Counted from the stretch's first letter, positions 1-9,557 are shown. The stretch is 64,000 nucleotides of DNA from Streptomyces sp. L2 (GCF_004124325.1 NZ_QBDT01000001.1:1178001-1242000), one strand, 5' to 3'. A program made the numbers and translations. The notes: generated by a model from the letters alone, not told the origin.

Positions 1-330
1 CCGTGCGGCGAAGGCGGCGAGCACCCGGTCCAAGTGGGCGCCGAGCCCGGTGCAGGTGCCGAGGCGCAGTCCGGCCGGCGCCGCCACGGCCGCCCTGGCC
101 CGGTCGGCCGCCGCGAGCACCGCCCGCGCCTCGGGCAGCAGCCGCTCCCCCGCCCCGGTCAGCCGCACCCGGCGCGGCGAGCGGTCGAACAGCTCGGCAC
201 CCAGCTCCCGCTCCAGCCGCTGTATCTGCTGACTGACCGCCGACTGCACGATATGCAGCCGCTCGGCCGCCCTCCCGAAGTGCAACTCCTCGGCGACGGC
301 GACGAAGTAGCTGAGCTGCCGCAGTTCCAT
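1..330 (-). CDS. LysR-family transcriptional regulator, N-terminal part (runs off the window)
   Basis: The minus strand is open from an ATG at 328-330 to the window edge, about 110 codons. The protein begins MELRQLSYFVAVAEELHFG and continues with the winged helix-turn-helix typical of LysR regulators (AAERLHIVQSAVSQQIQRLE), followed by the linker helix and the start of the effector-binding domain. Only the N-terminal third is in view, so the effector and target cannot be inferred. It is divergent from corA, with about 160 bp between the two starts. LysR regulators usually control a divergent neighbour or themselves, but nothing here links it specifically to corA. Confidence 0.85.
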   Translation of the reverse strand, partial: MELRQLSYFVAVAEELHFGRAAERLHIVQSAVSQQIQRLERELGAELFDRSPRRVRLTGAGERLLPEARAVLAAADRARAAVAAPAGLRLGTCTGLGAHLDRVLAAFAAR

Positions 331-490
331 GGGGCGACTGTAGACGCCCCTCCCCGACCAGGAGGGTGCGGGACTGCGCGACGAACCCCGACCGGCCCGC
401 GGCCGACGTACCGTCCCGCCCGGCGGTGCGGATGGCTATCCTCCTCATACCGGCCGCGATCACACCGCGGGCTCGACCGAGAGGCACCTC

Positions 491-1492
491 ATGCCCGAGC
501 GTCCCACGGAAAGCGCCCCGGGCAACGCCAGAACCAACGGCGCCGACCCCGCCCTCCCCCGCCCACGGCGTCCCACCGAGTGGATCGAACTCAGCCGCCC
601 CCCGGCTTCCGAACTGCATACCCTCGCTGAGGAGTTCGGCCTGCACCCCCTCGCCGTCGAGGACGCCATGGAGGCGCACCAGCGCCCCAAGCTGGAGCGC
701 TACGGCGACACCCTCTTCGTCGTGCTGCGCGCGGCCCGCTATCTCGACGCGCCCGAGGAGGTCGCCTTCGCCGAGCTGCACGTCTTCGTCGGCCCCGACT
801 TCCTCATCACGGTCCGGCACGGCTCCGCCCCGGACCTGTCCGCGGTCCGCCGCCGTATGGAGGACTCGCCCGAACTGCTGGCGCTCGGCCCGGAGGCGGT
901 CCTGTACGCGATCCTCGACGCGGTCGTCGACGGGTACGCGCCGGTCGTCGCGGGCGTGCAGAACGACATCGACGAGATCGAGACGGAGGTCTTCCGCGGC
1001 GACCCCGAGGTCTCCCGCCGGATCTACGAACTGTCGCGGGAGACGGTCGAGTTCCAGCGGGCCACCCGCCCGCTGGTCGGCATGCTGCACGCGCTGATGG
1101 CCGGCTTCGCCAAGTACGAGACCCATGAGGAACTCCAGCGCTATCTGCGGGACGTCGCCGACCACGTCACGCACATCAGCGAGCGCGTCGACGGCTTCCG
1201 GCAGGCCCTCACCGAGATCCTCACCGTCAACGCGACCCTGGTCACCCAGCAGCAGAACGCGGAGATGCGGGCGCTCGCGGAGGCCGGGTTCGAGCAGAAC
1301 GAGGAGGTCAAGAAGATCTCCAGCTGGGCGGCGATCCTCTTCGCGCCCACGCTCGTCGGCACGATCTACGGCATGAACTTCCGGGACATGCCGGAGCTGA
1401 GCTGGAGTTTCGGATACCCCTTCGCGATCGGGCTGATGGGCGTCGTGTGCGGGACCCTGTACCTGATCTTCAAGCGGCGGGACTGGCTCTGA
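491..1492 (+). CDS. corA: CorA-type magnesium/divalent-cation channel
   Basis: A 333-residue protein of the CorA MIT family, which forms pentameric channels for Mg2+ (and Co2+/Ni2+) in the cytoplasmic membrane. The long N-terminal part is the acidic, largely helical cytosolic funnel. Two C-terminal membrane helices lie at about 275-292 and 308-327. The diagnostic selectivity motif YGMNF sits at 293-297, directly after the first helix. The tail is short and basic (KRRDWL), as expected for CorA. The ATG at 491 is preceded by GAGAGG at a sensible distance. Length and ending are normal. The gene appears monocistronic; the next gene is a chitinase with its own regulatory region. Confidence 0.95.
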   Translation: MPERPTESAPGNARTNGADPALPRPRRPTEWIELSRPPASELHTLAEEFGLHPLAVEDAMEAHQRPKLERYGDTLFVVLRAARYLDAPEEVAFAELHVFVGPDFLITVRHGSAPDLSAVRRRMEDSPELLALGPEAVLYAILDAVVDGYAPVVAGVQNDIDEIETEVFRGDPEVSRRIYELSRETVEFQRATRPLVGMLHALMAGFAKYETHEELQRYLRDVADHVTHISERVDGFRQALTEILTVNATLVTQQQNAEMRALAEAGFEQNEEVKKISSWAAILFAPTLVGTIYGMNFRDMPELSWSFGYPFAIGLMGVVCGTLYLIFKRRDWL

Positions 1493-1510
1493 CCGTCCCC
1501 CTCGGCCCCG

Positions 1511-1526
1511 AGTGGTCTAGTCCACC
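1511..1526 (+). promoter_or_regulatory. Candidate DasR box 1 (dre-like)
   Basis: AGTGGTCTAGTCCACC closely matches the dre consensus I remember for the GntR regulator DasR (about ASTGGTCTAGACCAST). It lies roughly 180 bp upstream of the chitinase start. Seen in the sequence; the assignment to DasR is inferred from the match and from the downstream GH18 gene. Confidence 0.7.
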
Positions 1527-1568
1527 CAGAACAGCCCTGTCCAGGTGCAGAGTCCGACCGGTTCCGGA

Positions 1569-1600
1569 ATTGGTCTAGTCCCATCTTGGTCCAGACCATT
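1569..1600 (+). promoter_or_regulatory. Tandem candidate DasR boxes 2 and 3 (chitinase direct repeats)
   Basis: Two further boxes lie head to tail: TGGTCTAGTCC at 1571-1581 and TGGTCCAGACC at 1587-1597, 16 bp start to start. Streptomyces chitinase promoters are known to carry a pair of ~12-bp direct repeats of this type that mediate N-acetylglucosamine/chitin control through DasR. They are about 95-120 bp upstream of the chitinase start, so they probably overlap or flank the promoter. Confidence 0.75.
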
Positions 1601-1691
1601 GACCCGGCTCATGGATGACCGCTATTCCAGAAGCATCAACATCCCTCCGATGCCGGGCACTTGGCCACCCCCACCTCACACCTGGACTGAC

Positions 1692-3215
1692 ATGAGACTC
1701 ATGCGTTCCTTCCGTGCGACCCTCACCGCAGCCGCCACCGCGGCGGCCGCGGTGGGCCTCGCCGTCACGGGAACCGGCACCGCGCAGGCGGCGACGCCGC
1801 TGCCGAACCACGTCTTCGCCCCGTACTTCGAGGCCTGGACGGGCGAGAGCCCCGCCGCCCTGGCCGCGCAGTCCGGCGCCAAGCACCTGACGATGGCGTT
1901 CCTGCAGACCGCCTCCCAGGGCTCCTGCACGCCGTACTGGAACGGCGACACCGGTATGCCGGTCGCCTCCTCGACGTTCGGCTCCGACATCAGGACCATC
2001 CAGGGCAACGGCGGCGACGTCATCCCCTCGTTCGGCGGATACACGGCCGACACCACCGGCACCGAACTGGCCGACAGCTGCACCGACGTCTCGCAGATCG
2101 CCGCCGCCTACGAGAAGGTCATCACGACCTATGACATCTCGCGGCTCGACATGGACGTCGAGGTCGACTCGCTGAACAACACCGCCGGCATCGACCGCCG
2201 CAACAAGGCCATCAAGATGGTCGAGGACTGGGCGGCCGCCAACGGGCGCACGGTGCAGTTCTCGTACACCCTGCCGACCACCACCCACGGCCTCGGCGAC
2301 ACCGGCGAGGCGCTCCTGCGCAACGCGGTCAGCAACGGCACCCGGGTCGACGTCGTGAACCTCATGACGTTCGACTACTACGACAACCAGCCGCACGACA
2401 TGGCGCAGGACACCGAGACCGCAGCCCAGGGCCTGGTCGACACGCTCGCCGGCCTGTACCCGGACAAGAGCACCGCGCAGCTGTGGAGCATGGTCGGCGT
2501 CACCGAGATGCCCGGCGTCGACGACTTCGGCAAGGCCGAGACCTTCAGCCTGGCCAACGCGAAGACGGTCTACGACTGGGCCGTCGCCAAGGGCATCAAC
2601 ACCCTGTCGTTCTGGGCCCTGCAGCGGGACAACGGCGGGTGCGCGGGCGGTGCCGCCGCCGACAACTGCTCCGGCATCGAGCAGAACACCTGGGACTTCA
2701 GCCACACCTTCGAGCCGTTCACCGGCGGGACCACCACCCCCGCCAACGACTTCTCGGTCGCGCTCAGCCCGTCCTCGGGCACGGTGACCGCCGGGAAGTC
2801 CGCCACCGCCACGGTGAAGACGGCCGTCACGTCGGGCAAGGCCCAGAGCGTGAAGCTCGGCGTCAGCGGGGCCCCGCAGGGTGTCACCGCCTCCCTCAGC
2901 CCCAGCTCGGTCACGGCGGGCGGCTCCTCCACGCTCACCCTCGCCACCACCTCGGCGACGCCCTCGGGCACCTACACGGTGACCGTCACCGGCGCGGGCG
3001 ACTCCGGCAGCCACTCCGCGACCTACTCGCTGACCGTCACCGGCGGCACCGGCAACCAGTGCACGGCCGCCCCGTGGGACAAGAGCAAGATCTACACCGG
3101 TGGCCAGCAGGTCTCGCACAACGGCCACACCTGGAAGGCCAAGTGGTGGACGACAGGCGAGGAGCCCGGCACCACCGGTGAGTGGGGCGTCTGGCAGGAC
3201 CTCGGCCCCTGCTGA
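1692..3215 (+). CDS. Secreted GH18 chitinase with a C-terminal chitin-binding module
   Basis: A 507-residue secreted enzyme expected to hydrolyse chitin to chito-oligosaccharides. The ATG at 1692 gives a classic Sec signal peptide (basic n-region, Ala-rich core, cleavage near AQA-AT at about residue 33). The frame is open further upstream, but an earlier start would put a long non-signal stretch in front. The GH18 catalytic motif appears as LDMDVEVD with D153, D155 and E157, E157 being the expected proton donor. After the catalytic domain come a ~100-residue beta-sandwich (about 350-450) and a ~50-residue CBM5/12-like module rich in Trp ([15 protein letters not shown] onwards). Three dre-like boxes upstream imply DasR/N-acetylglucosamine regulation. 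A strong terminator follows. Confidence 0.93.
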   Translation: MRLMRSFRATLTAAATAAAAVGLAVTGTGTAQAATPLPNHVFAPYFEAWTGESPAALAAQSGAKHLTMAFLQTASQGSCTPYWNGDTGMPVASSTFGSDIRTIQGNGGDVIPSFGGYTADTTGTELADSCTDVSQIAAAYEKVITTYDISRLDMDVEVDSLNNTAGIDRRNKAIKMVEDWAAANGRTVQFSYTLPTTTHGLGDTGEALLRNAVSNGTRVDVVNLMTFDYYDNQPHDMAQDTETAAQGLVDTLAGLYPDKSTAQLWSMVGVTEMPGVDDFGKAETFSLANAKTVYDWAVAKGINTLSFWALQRDNGGCAGGAAADNCSGIEQNTWDFSHTFEPFTGGTTTPANDFSVALSPSSGTVTAGKSATATVKTAVTSGKAQSVKLGVSGAPQGVTASLSPSSVTAGGSSTLTLATTSATPSGTYTVTVTGAGDSGSHSATYSLTVTGGTGNQCTAAPWDKSKIYTGGQQVSHNGHTWKAKWWTTGEEPGTTGEWGVWQDLGPC

Positions 3216-3247
3216 CCCCGCCTCCCACCGGCAACTCCCCAGAGGAC

Positions 3248-3292
3248 CGAGGGCCCGGACGCCGCCACCTGACCACGGCGTCCGGGCCCTCG
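3248..3292 (+). terminator. Rho-independent-type hairpin between convergent genes
   Basis: A perfect 17-bp stem (CGAGGGCCCGGACGCCG at 3248-3264, its reverse complement at 3276-3292) encloses an 11-nt loop. It lies 33 bp past the chitinase stop and 43 bp before the stop of the convergent solute-binding gene, so it can serve both. There is no long T-tract, which is usual in Streptomyces. Confidence 0.8.
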
Positions 3293-3334
3293 GGCTGTCG
3301 TGTCCGCCATGCCGCCGCCCGCGCCGGCCCCGGT

Positions 3335-4651
3335 TCAGGACCGGTCGCAGACCGACGGGACCCAGGTGAGGCCGTGGGCGCCGCGCAGGGCGTCCAGGCC
3401 GGTCAGCAGGTCGTCCAGCCGGCCGGGGTGGGCGAGGAACTCGATGGCGGCCTCCGCGAAGGCGTCGCGGACCGAGGGCGGCATGGCGTCGGAGGCGTCG
3501 AAGCAGTGCACGGCCCGGTCGTCGAGGAGGGTGGCCGCGAGCGAGCGGTGCCAGGCGGCGGAGGCGCCGTCGGCGCCGGAGTCGGGCCGGGCCCGGCTGT
3601 CGACCGTGAACCCGGACTCCCCGGCGCTCCAGTTCCGCTGGGCCTCGGTGGAGGCGAGGTAGCGAATCAGCTTCCGCGCCGCGGGTGTGCTGTGCAGCAG
3701 CGCGGCCAGGTCGCCGGACACCTCCCAGGTGTCGTGGGCGGTGGCACCGGGGATCAGCCGGCCCGAGGGCACGTACCGGCCGTCGGCGTCCTGCCACGCC
3801 GTCCGGTTGCGGATGAACGAGGCCTGGTGTTCCAGCGTGCACTGCTTGCGGGTGAGGAGCCCGGACGCGTTCTGGTACTCGGTGCGCAGCGCCCGCAGCA
3901 CGAGGGCGCGTGGGCCGCCCGCGCCCACCATGTGCCCCCACGTGGTCCACGCCCGCTGGACCCGCGCGTCCCGCCAGGACAGCTTTCCCCGCGCCCACTG
4001 CTCGTACGTCCGCGGGCCGGACTGCTGGAGCAGGATGTCCTCGATCCAGTCGGTGCCGGGCCAGCCGCTGGTGGCGCCGGATCCCATGCCGAGGCACCAC
4101 TGGTCCGGCCGGCCCGCGGCCTGCTTCAGCCGCTGCCCGCCGGTGCCCGCGGGGTACCAGACGATGCTCTTGAGGTCGGCCTTGAGCGGGAACCAGTACA
4201 CGTGCCCGTTCAGCGGCGTGGCCCAGGACGCGCTGAACGCGTCGCCGGAGATCAGGTCCTCGACGGGCTGCAACTGCTTCTGCCCCGCGTAGGCGGCGAG
4301 TTCGCCGGGTCCGGTGAGCACGGCCACGTCGGGCGGCGTGCCCGACTCCACGTCGGCGCTGAGCACCTGGCTCTCGGCGGAGCTGCCCTGGTAGTCGACG
4401 TGGATGTGGTACTTCCGCTCGAAGGGGTCGATCACCGTCCGCCGGAAGATCTGTTCGTCGCCGCCGGTCCAGTTGGCCAGCAGGGTGACGGTCGGCTCCT
4501 GGCCGAGGGCCCGTACGGCGACGACGACGGCCGCGACCAGCACGGCCAGGCAGCTCGCCAGCACGACGGCGGTGCGGGTGAGCCGGCGCGGCGGGCGGCG
4601 GCGGGCACCGGGGGCGGCGGCCGTGCCGGGGCCGCTGTCCGGGGCGCTCAC
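3335..4651 (-). CDS. Membrane-anchored extracellular solute-binding protein (SBP_bac_1-like)
   Basis: A 438-residue protein with a basic N-terminus, one membrane-spanning segment at about 28-48 and an external domain. The external part opens with TVTLLANWTGGDEQIF, the start of the fold used by sugar-type ABC solute-binding proteins, and has the usual PDVAVL and WYPAGTG segments. LASC at 31-34 resembles a lipobox but is embedded in the hydrophobic stretch, so uncleaved anchoring is equally possible. The GTG start overlaps the upstream stop by 4 bp (GTGA), giving tight translational coupling. No ABC permease or ATPase lies nearby, so a sensory role is more likely than transport. In mycobacteria the analogous partner of PknG and GlnX is GlnH; this protein looks like a different SBP class. 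Confidence 0.8.
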   Translation of the reverse strand: MSAPDSGPGTAAAPGARRRPPRRLTRTAVVLASCLAVLVAAVVVAVRALGQEPTVTLLANWTGGDEQIFRRTVIDPFERKYHIHVDYQGSSAESQVLSADVESGTPPDVAVLTGPGELAAYAGQKQLQPVEDLISGDAFSASWATPLNGHVYWFPLKADLKSIVWYPAGTGGQRLKQAAGRPDQWCLGMGSGATSGWPGTDWIEDILLQQSGPRTYEQWARGKLSWRDARVQRAWTTWGHMVGAGGPRALVLRALRTEYQNASGLLTRKQCTLEHQASFIRNRTAWQDADGRYVPSGRLIPGATAHDTWEVSGDLAALLHSTPAARKLIRYLASTEAQRNWSAGESGFTVDSRARPDSGADGASAAWHRSLAATLLDDRAVHCFDASDAMPPSVRDAFAEAAIEFLAHPGRLDDLLTGLDALRGAHGLTWVPSVCDRS

Positions 4652-5652
4652 CGGGACCTGAACCGGTAGTCGTCGAGGTGCCGGCGCAGTCCCGTCTCGG
4701 CGAGCGCCATGAGCAGGGCACCTCCTATCACGATCCATACGGCGGCCGCGGCCCGGAAGCCAGTGCCGGACAGGTACGCCGCGGTGCTGCGGGCGGCGTC
4801 GGTGATGGCCGGGCCGGCCGGCGACCGGTCGAGCAGGGCGCGGGTGTCCGCCATGCCCTGGTGGGTGCGCACGGTGAACAGCACCAGGGTGACGGACCCA
4901 CCCGCCAACAGGGCCCCGGCGGCGATCAGTTGGCGGTTGTAGCGGCGCCGGAAGCGGTGACGCAGGAAGAGCTGGGTCTCCAGCAGGGCCGCGCCGAGGG
5001 CGAGGACGAGCAGCGCGGTCACGCTCCAGCCGAGCCACAGGGCCCAGCCGAATGAGGTCTGGCGGTGCACCACGGCCCGCTGGTCCGCGCGCAGCGCGTC
5101 GAGGCGGGCCACTATGCCGGTGCCGTCGGCCCGCAGGACGCTGTTGGCGTAGCTCAGGTAGGCCGCGCGCAGCACGCTGCCGCTCGGCTCCTGCTGGGCC
5201 TTGAGGACGTAGCCGGTGTAGACGGTGATCAGTCCGGTCACGGTCCATACCGCCTGCCGGCCCGCCGCGTCGCCGACGTCGTCCGCCGCCGCGGCGGCCA
5301 GGCTCTGCGCGGCGACGGCGATCTGCCGCTGGAACTCGCTGGTGGACGGTGTCTCCGCGGTGGCGGCCTGCCGTGCCTCGCCGAGGGCGTACAGGGCGGT
5401 GTCGATGGAGAACACGGCGGGCGCGCTGGAGCCGCGCAGCGGCGCGGCGTCGCCGTGGACGCCCTCGTAGGAGGCGAAGAGGGCGAGGGTGAGCAGGGCC
5501 GACAGGGCAAGGAGCAGGCGGTGGCGGACGGTGAGGTCGTGGGCGGTCGTGCTGGCTCCGTCGGCGGGGCGCGGTCCGGCGCCGAGGAACCGGCCCAGCA
5601 GCCGGGGCAGGCCGGCCGGGCCGGCGTCCGTGGCCGTACCCGCCGTGCTCAT
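4648..5652 (-). CDS. Four-helix membrane protein, GlnX-like candidate signal transducer
   Basis: A 334-residue integral membrane protein. Membrane segments lie at about 45-61, 195-217, 245-264 and 300-322. A ~130-residue external, largely helical domain sits between the first two (FQRQIAVAAQSLAAAAADD region), a layout like a four-helix-bundle sensor. The ATG overlaps the VWA gene stop (ATGA), and its own stop overlaps the next gene (GTGA). Known context: in Mycobacterium and Corynebacterium, GlnX is a membrane protein that relays binding of amino acids by GlnH to the kinase PknG. The gene order and topology here suggest the same logic. Homology to GlnX is inferred from context and topology, not from a search. 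Confidence 0.65.
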   Translation of the reverse strand: MSTAGTATDAGPAGLPRLLGRFLGAGPRPADGASTTAHDLTVRHRLLLALSALLTLALFASYEGVHGDAAPLRGSSAPAVFSIDTALYALGEARQAATAETPSTSEFQRQIAVAAQSLAAAAADDVGDAAGRQAVWTVTGLITVYTGYVLKAQQEPSGSVLRAAYLSYANSVLRADGTGIVARLDALRADQRAVVHRQTSFGWALWLGWSVTALLVLALGAALLETQLFLRHRFRRRYNRQLIAAGALLAGGSVTLVLFTVRTHQGMADTRALLDRSPAGPAITDAARSTAAYLSGTGFRAAAAVWIVIGGALLMALAETGLRRHLDDYRFRSR

Positions 5653-7202
5653 GCGCTCTCCTTCAGCCGCAGGCCGCAGTCGCCGCCGCAGTACACGGAG
5701 TCCGCCGGGCCGAGCCAGTGGCAGTGCGGGCACTCGATCAGCTCGTCGGGTTCGGCGGGCACGGGGGCGTCGGTCCCGGGGGGTTCGGGCGGGCCCTCGG
5801 CGGGTGGCCGCGGTGGGGTGGTCAGGGCGCTGGAGAGGATGAGGTGCTGCCAGTCGACGTCCTTGAGGCCGTCCCGGATCCGGCCGGTGCCCGGTTCGGC
5901 CTCGATGCGCCGGAGGGCGTCGAGGAGCTGGGCGTCGCGGAGGTCGGCGGCGAGCGTCAGGGCCCGGGCCAGCGCGCGGTCCGCCTCGGCCCGGCCGTCG
6001 GTGCCGCGCAGCCACGCCCGGTAGGCCTGGGCGACGGCCGCGCTCGACCGCTGGTACAGCTCGTGGCGGTGGACGCCGGGGTGCCGGCGGGAGGCGTCGC
6101 GCGGGTCGTCGGTCCAGTGGACCAGGATGGGCCGTGGCGCGGGGAGCCGTACCGGGCGCCCGAAGTCGGGTACGGTCACGTCCACGGCGGCCAGTTGCAG
6201 ATCGGTGCCGATGTCGCGGCCTGCCGGGTCGGCGGACAGCACGACCTGGAAGTGCCGGACCTCCTCGCCCCAGGCGCGGGTGACGTACTCGACCCCGGAG
6301 CCGGCGAACTCGTCCGCGGTGGGCAGGAGTTCCTGCTCGCCGGGCACCACCTGCTTGACCTGGCGGATCACCGTGCCGGGCATCGGGGTGAGCCGGATGC
6401 GCAGCTCGGGTACGGCCGTACCGATCATGCCGGTCACCAACTCCTCGTAAGCGGCGGCGAGTTGCGACTCGTCGCGGACGGCTCCGGCGTGGCCGTGCAG
6501 CCGCCGGGTGATGCGCAGCAGCAGGTCGGCGTCCCAGTCGTCGCCGATGCCCCAGGCGTCGCAGACGAACCGGCCCTCGCAGGCGTCAAGGGCGGTGTCG
6601 AGCCGGATGGCGGCCCGGTGGTCGTGCTCGTTGCGGCCGTCGGTGAGCAGCAGGACGTGTTTGACGGGGGCGGGCTGGTCCTTCAGCAGCCGCCGCGCCT
6701 GGTCGAGCCAGGTGCCCATCGCGGTGCCGCCGTCCGCGTCCAGGATCCGTACGGCGTACTCGGCGGCGGCGCGCTCCGCCGGACCGGCGACGGCCATCGG
6801 CTCGTGGCCGGCGCCGGGGCCGGGGTGGACCACGGTGGCGTCGAACCGGCCGGAGAGGACGGCGAAGGCGGTTCCCTCGGGCAGCAGCCGGAGCGCGGCG
6901 ACGGTGGCGTCCTTGGCGGCGTGCAGTTTGGCGGCCGGGTGCAGCATGGAGCGGGAGGTGTCGACGATCAGCACCTCGGCGAGGGCGGGGCCCGGGGCCG
7001 GCCGCGGGGCGGGGTCCGCGGGGTCGGCAGGGCCGAGGGGGTCCGCCTCGCCGGCCCCGCTCGTGACGCCGATCTCCAGGATGGCGTGCATCTCCCGGTC
7101 GCCCGGGTGCCCGCGCCCTCCGCCGGCCGGCGCGGCGGGCAGCTTCTTGTTCTGGCCGACCGCGAGCGTCACGGCCACGTCCCCGGCGCTGCCGCTCGTC
7201 AT
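5649..7202 (-). CDS. VWA-domain protein with C-terminal zinc ribbon
   Basis: A 517-residue cytoplasmic protein without signal or membrane segments. An N-terminal beta-strand region leads into a von Willebrand factor A domain whose MIDAS motif is intact (D81-T-S83-R-S85), with a downstream GGTAMG and LLLTDG that fit the remaining metal-binding loops. A beta-rich domain follows, then a helical region. The C-terminus carries a short zinc ribbon with C491, C494, C505 and C509. VWA proteins of this kind act as metal-dependent protein-protein scaffolds. It is coupled to the membrane protein downstream by a 4-bp overlap and lies 72 bp after the kinase gene, so it probably bridges kinase and membrane complex. 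The exact partner is unknown. Confidence 0.85.
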   Translation of the reverse strand: MTSGSAGDVAVTLAVGQNKKLPAAPAGGGRGHPGDREMHAILEIGVTSGAGEADPLGPADPADPAPRPAPGPALAEVLIVDTSRSMLHPAAKLHAAKDATVAALRLLPEGTAFAVLSGRFDATVVHPGPGAGHEPMAVAGPAERAAAEYAVRILDADGGTAMGTWLDQARRLLKDQPAPVKHVLLLTDGRNEHDHRAAIRLDTALDACEGRFVCDAWGIGDDWDADLLLRITRRLHGHAGAVRDESQLAAAYEELVTGMIGTAVPELRIRLTPMPGTVIRQVKQVVPGEQELLPTADEFAGSGVEYVTRAWGEEVRHFQVVLSADPAGRDIGTDLQLAAVDVTVPDFGRPVRLPAPRPILVHWTDDPRDASRRHPGVHRHELYQRSSAAVAQAYRAWLRGTDGRAEADRALARALTLAADLRDAQLLDALRRIEAEPGTGRIRDGLKDVDWQHLILSSALTTPPRPPAEGPPEPPGTDAPVPAEPDELIECPHCHWLGPADSVYCGGDCGLRLKESA

Positions 7203-7274
7203 GGCGTCCCCTTCCCACGGTCTGTCGTGGCTGTCCTGGTGGTTCGGTCGTCGGTGGATGGTGCTGCTGGGTGG

Positions 7275-9557
7275 TCAGAAGGTCGTCATCGGGCGGACGG
7301 CGTGGGCGAGGTCGAGCAGCCGGCCGTGCTCGGCGGCGGTGCGGGCCTGCGCGGCGAGTTGCCGGAAGGACAGTTCCACCAGCGTGCGCAGGGTGTCCGC
7401 GCGGCCGTCGCCGAGCAGGTCACCGGCCGGGAAGCCGTCCTCCCCGTCCTGGTCCGGCATGCTGTGCAGGGCGTTCTCCCGGACCTCGGCGACGAGCCGG
7501 GCCCGTGACTCGCCGTCGGCCGCGCCGCCGTCCAGGCGCAGTTCGGGCAGCCGCCGGGCCGCGTCCCGCAGGCCGGCCGCGGTGGGCGGGACGCCGTCGA
7601 GGATGCCGGCGCGCACCCGGACGGCGGCGACGCGCGCGGCGTCGTAGTGCCGGGAGGTGGACGGGACGTCGTCCAGGACGCGTACGGCCGCGTCCCGGTC
7701 GCCCCGGGCCAGGTGGCCGCGGACCAGTCCGAAGGCGGCGGCGGTGTGCGCGAAGTCCCGTTTCCAGACGGCCTCGTAGTACGTCATCGCGTCGGCCGGG
7801 CGGCCGCCGAAGCCGTGTTCGGCGCAGTGGCCGAGGGCGAGTTTGGGCACGTACTCGCCGGGCAGCGCCCGGTACACGGCCTCGAAGCCGCCGCCCGCGA
7901 GCGCCACCTCCCCCTTGGCGAGGTGGAGTACGGCGCGGTGCCAGGCGATGCGCCAGTCGTGGGCGGCGGCCTCCTCGCCGAGCTGGGTCCCGGCCTCGGT
8001 GAGCCAGCTCTCGGCCGCGGCCCGCTCGCCCTTGCGCAGATAGGCGCGGCACAGCCAGAGCGCGGTCTCGGGTGTGCCGAGCCGGGATTCGCGGGGCCAT
8101 CGTTCGGCGATCCGGTCGGGCGCGTCGGGTGTGAAGGTGTCGAGCAGCAGGGCGGCGCCGTCGTCGGGGTCGGGAACCGGCTGCGGGAGGACGGCGGCGA
8201 CCTCGGCGGGCGGGGGCGGGGAGATGTCCAGCCCGGCGGGACCGGTGCCGTGGCGGTCGGTCCAGTGGCCGAGGGCGGGGATGGCGCCGAGCCCCGCGTC
8301 AAGGCCGGCGTCGGTGGCGCGGAACCGGGTCGAGCTCTCGGGCAGCTGCTCGCCGAACTGCAGGGAGCGGAACTCACGGAGTACCTCCCAGAGTTGGCGG
8401 GACATCTCGGCGGCCGACCGGAACCGGGCGGCGGGGGTGGCGTGGGTGGCGCGGTCGACGAGCCGGCGGAAGGACTCGGTGGCGAGGCCGCGGGCCGGTT
8501 CCGCGCGCCGGGCCAGGGCGGCGAGGGTCATGCCGACGGTGTACAGGTCACTGTCGAGGTGCCAGCCGCGGCGGTCGATCTCCTCCTTGGGCGGGGCGAA
8601 GCCGGCGGTGTACACGTAGGCGGAGGTGCGGTCGCCGATGGCGCGGACCGCGCCGAGGTCGATGATCTTGATGGCTCGGCCGAAGTGGATGACGTTGGCG
8701 GGTTTCATGTCGCAGTAGAGCAGCCCGCGTTCGTGCATGTACTGGAGGGCGCCGAGGATCTTGCAGCCGTAGGTGAGGATGTGGTCGTGGCGCAGGCGGC
8801 CCGCGAAGCCGCGGTCGGTGTCGTCGGCGTCGACGAGCTGCTGCAGGGAGCGGCCGCCGATGTGGTCCATCACCAGGTAGCCGGTGGGCGGCTGGCCGGG
8901 GAGCCGGTGTTCGGCGTAGGTGATGATGCGGACGATGTCGGGGTGGTGCAGGTCGGTCAGCGAGCGGCGTTCCTCGACGGCGTTGCGGCGGGCCAGGGTG
9001 TCGTGGACGTTGATCAGGCCCTTGAGGACGACGCGGTAGCCGTCGGCGCGGGTGTCCTCGGCGAGGTGGATCCAGCCGAGGCCGCCGCGGGCGAGGCAGC
9101 CGAGGATCTTGTAGTGGCCGGCGACGAGGTCGCCCTTGTGGAGCTGGGGCAGGAAGGAGTAGGGGGTGCCGCAGCGGGGGCAGTGGCCGGTGGCGGGGGC
9201 GGGGCGGCCGCCGTAGCCGACGCCGATGGTCATGGTGCAGCCGGCTGCTCCGCACCGGGCGCCTCCGGCGGGTGGGCGGGGGTCCTCGACGAGGGCTAGG
9301 GCGCCGGAGCCGGTGTCGGGGACGTCGGGCAGCTCTACGAGGCCGTGCTGGTCGAGATCGCCGGTGCCGGCCACGGCGTGGGTGGGCGTCGGCCCGGAGG
9401 TGTCCTCCTCCCGGAGGGGGTGGGGGGTGCTTGGTTGGGTCTGCGGTTCTGTGCGCTCCGTGCCCGGGGCTGGGTGGGGGGCTCCGTGTCCGCAGGTGTC
9501 GCAGTAGCCGGTGGCCATGATGTGCCCGGCACAGCCGGGGCGGTGACATGTGGTCAT
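7275..9557 (-). CDS. pknG: PknG-type serine/threonine protein kinase with zinc ribbons and a TPR tail
   Basis: A 760-residue soluble kinase. The N-terminus has two Cys sets: C4/C9/C19/C22, and C102/C107/C126/C129, the latter matching the rubredoxin-like site that precedes the kinase domain in mycobacterial PknG. The kinase domain spans about 145-410, with a Gly-rich loop (LARGGLGW), catalytic Lys179, a catalytic loop YCDMKPANV (D283) and IDLG (D300) in place of DFG; the missing Arg before the catalytic Asp is usual for PknG. The C-terminal half is helical and TPR-like. Mycobacterial PknG controls the 2-oxoglutarate node through GarA/OdhI; no FHA gene is seen here. The stop lies 72 bp before the VWA gene. 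Confidence 0.9.
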   Translation of the reverse strand: MTTCHRPGCAGHIMATGYCDTCGHGAPHPAPGTERTEPQTQPSTPHPLREEDTSGPTPTHAVAGTGDLDQHGLVELPDVPDTGSGALALVEDPRPPAGGARCGAAGCTMTIGVGYGGRPAPATGHCPRCGTPYSFLPQLHKGDLVAGHYKILGCLARGGLGWIHLAEDTRADGYRVVLKGLINVHDTLARRNAVEERRSLTDLHHPDIVRIITYAEHRLPGQPPTGYLVMDHIGGRSLQQLVDADDTDRGFAGRLRHDHILTYGCKILGALQYMHERGLLYCDMKPANVIHFGRAIKIIDLGAVRAIGDRTSAYVYTAGFAPPKEEIDRRGWHLDSDLYTVGMTLAALARRAEPARGLATESFRRLVDRATHATPAARFRSAAEMSRQLWEVLREFRSLQFGEQLPESSTRFRATDAGLDAGLGAIPALGHWTDRHGTGPAGLDISPPPPAEVAAVLPQPVPDPDDGAALLLDTFTPDAPDRIAERWPRESRLGTPETALWLCRAYLRKGERAAAESWLTEAGTQLGEEAAAHDWRIAWHRAVLHLAKGEVALAGGGFEAVYRALPGEYVPKLALGHCAEHGFGGRPADAMTYYEAVWKRDFAHTAAAFGLVRGHLARGDRDAAVRVLDDVPSTSRHYDAARVAAVRVRAGILDGVPPTAAGLRDAARRLPELRLDGGAADGESRARLVAEVRENALHSMPDQDGEDGFPAGDLLGDGRADTLRTLVELSFRQLAAQARTAAEHGRLLDLAHAVRPMTTF

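Noticed and set aside
1575..4721. A very long open frame (over 1000 codons) on the minus strand across the chitinase and beyond
   Set aside because: It is antisense to a clearly real chitinase and out of frame with the solute-binding gene. The product is Arg/Gly/Pro low complexity, the usual artefact of GC-rich third positions.
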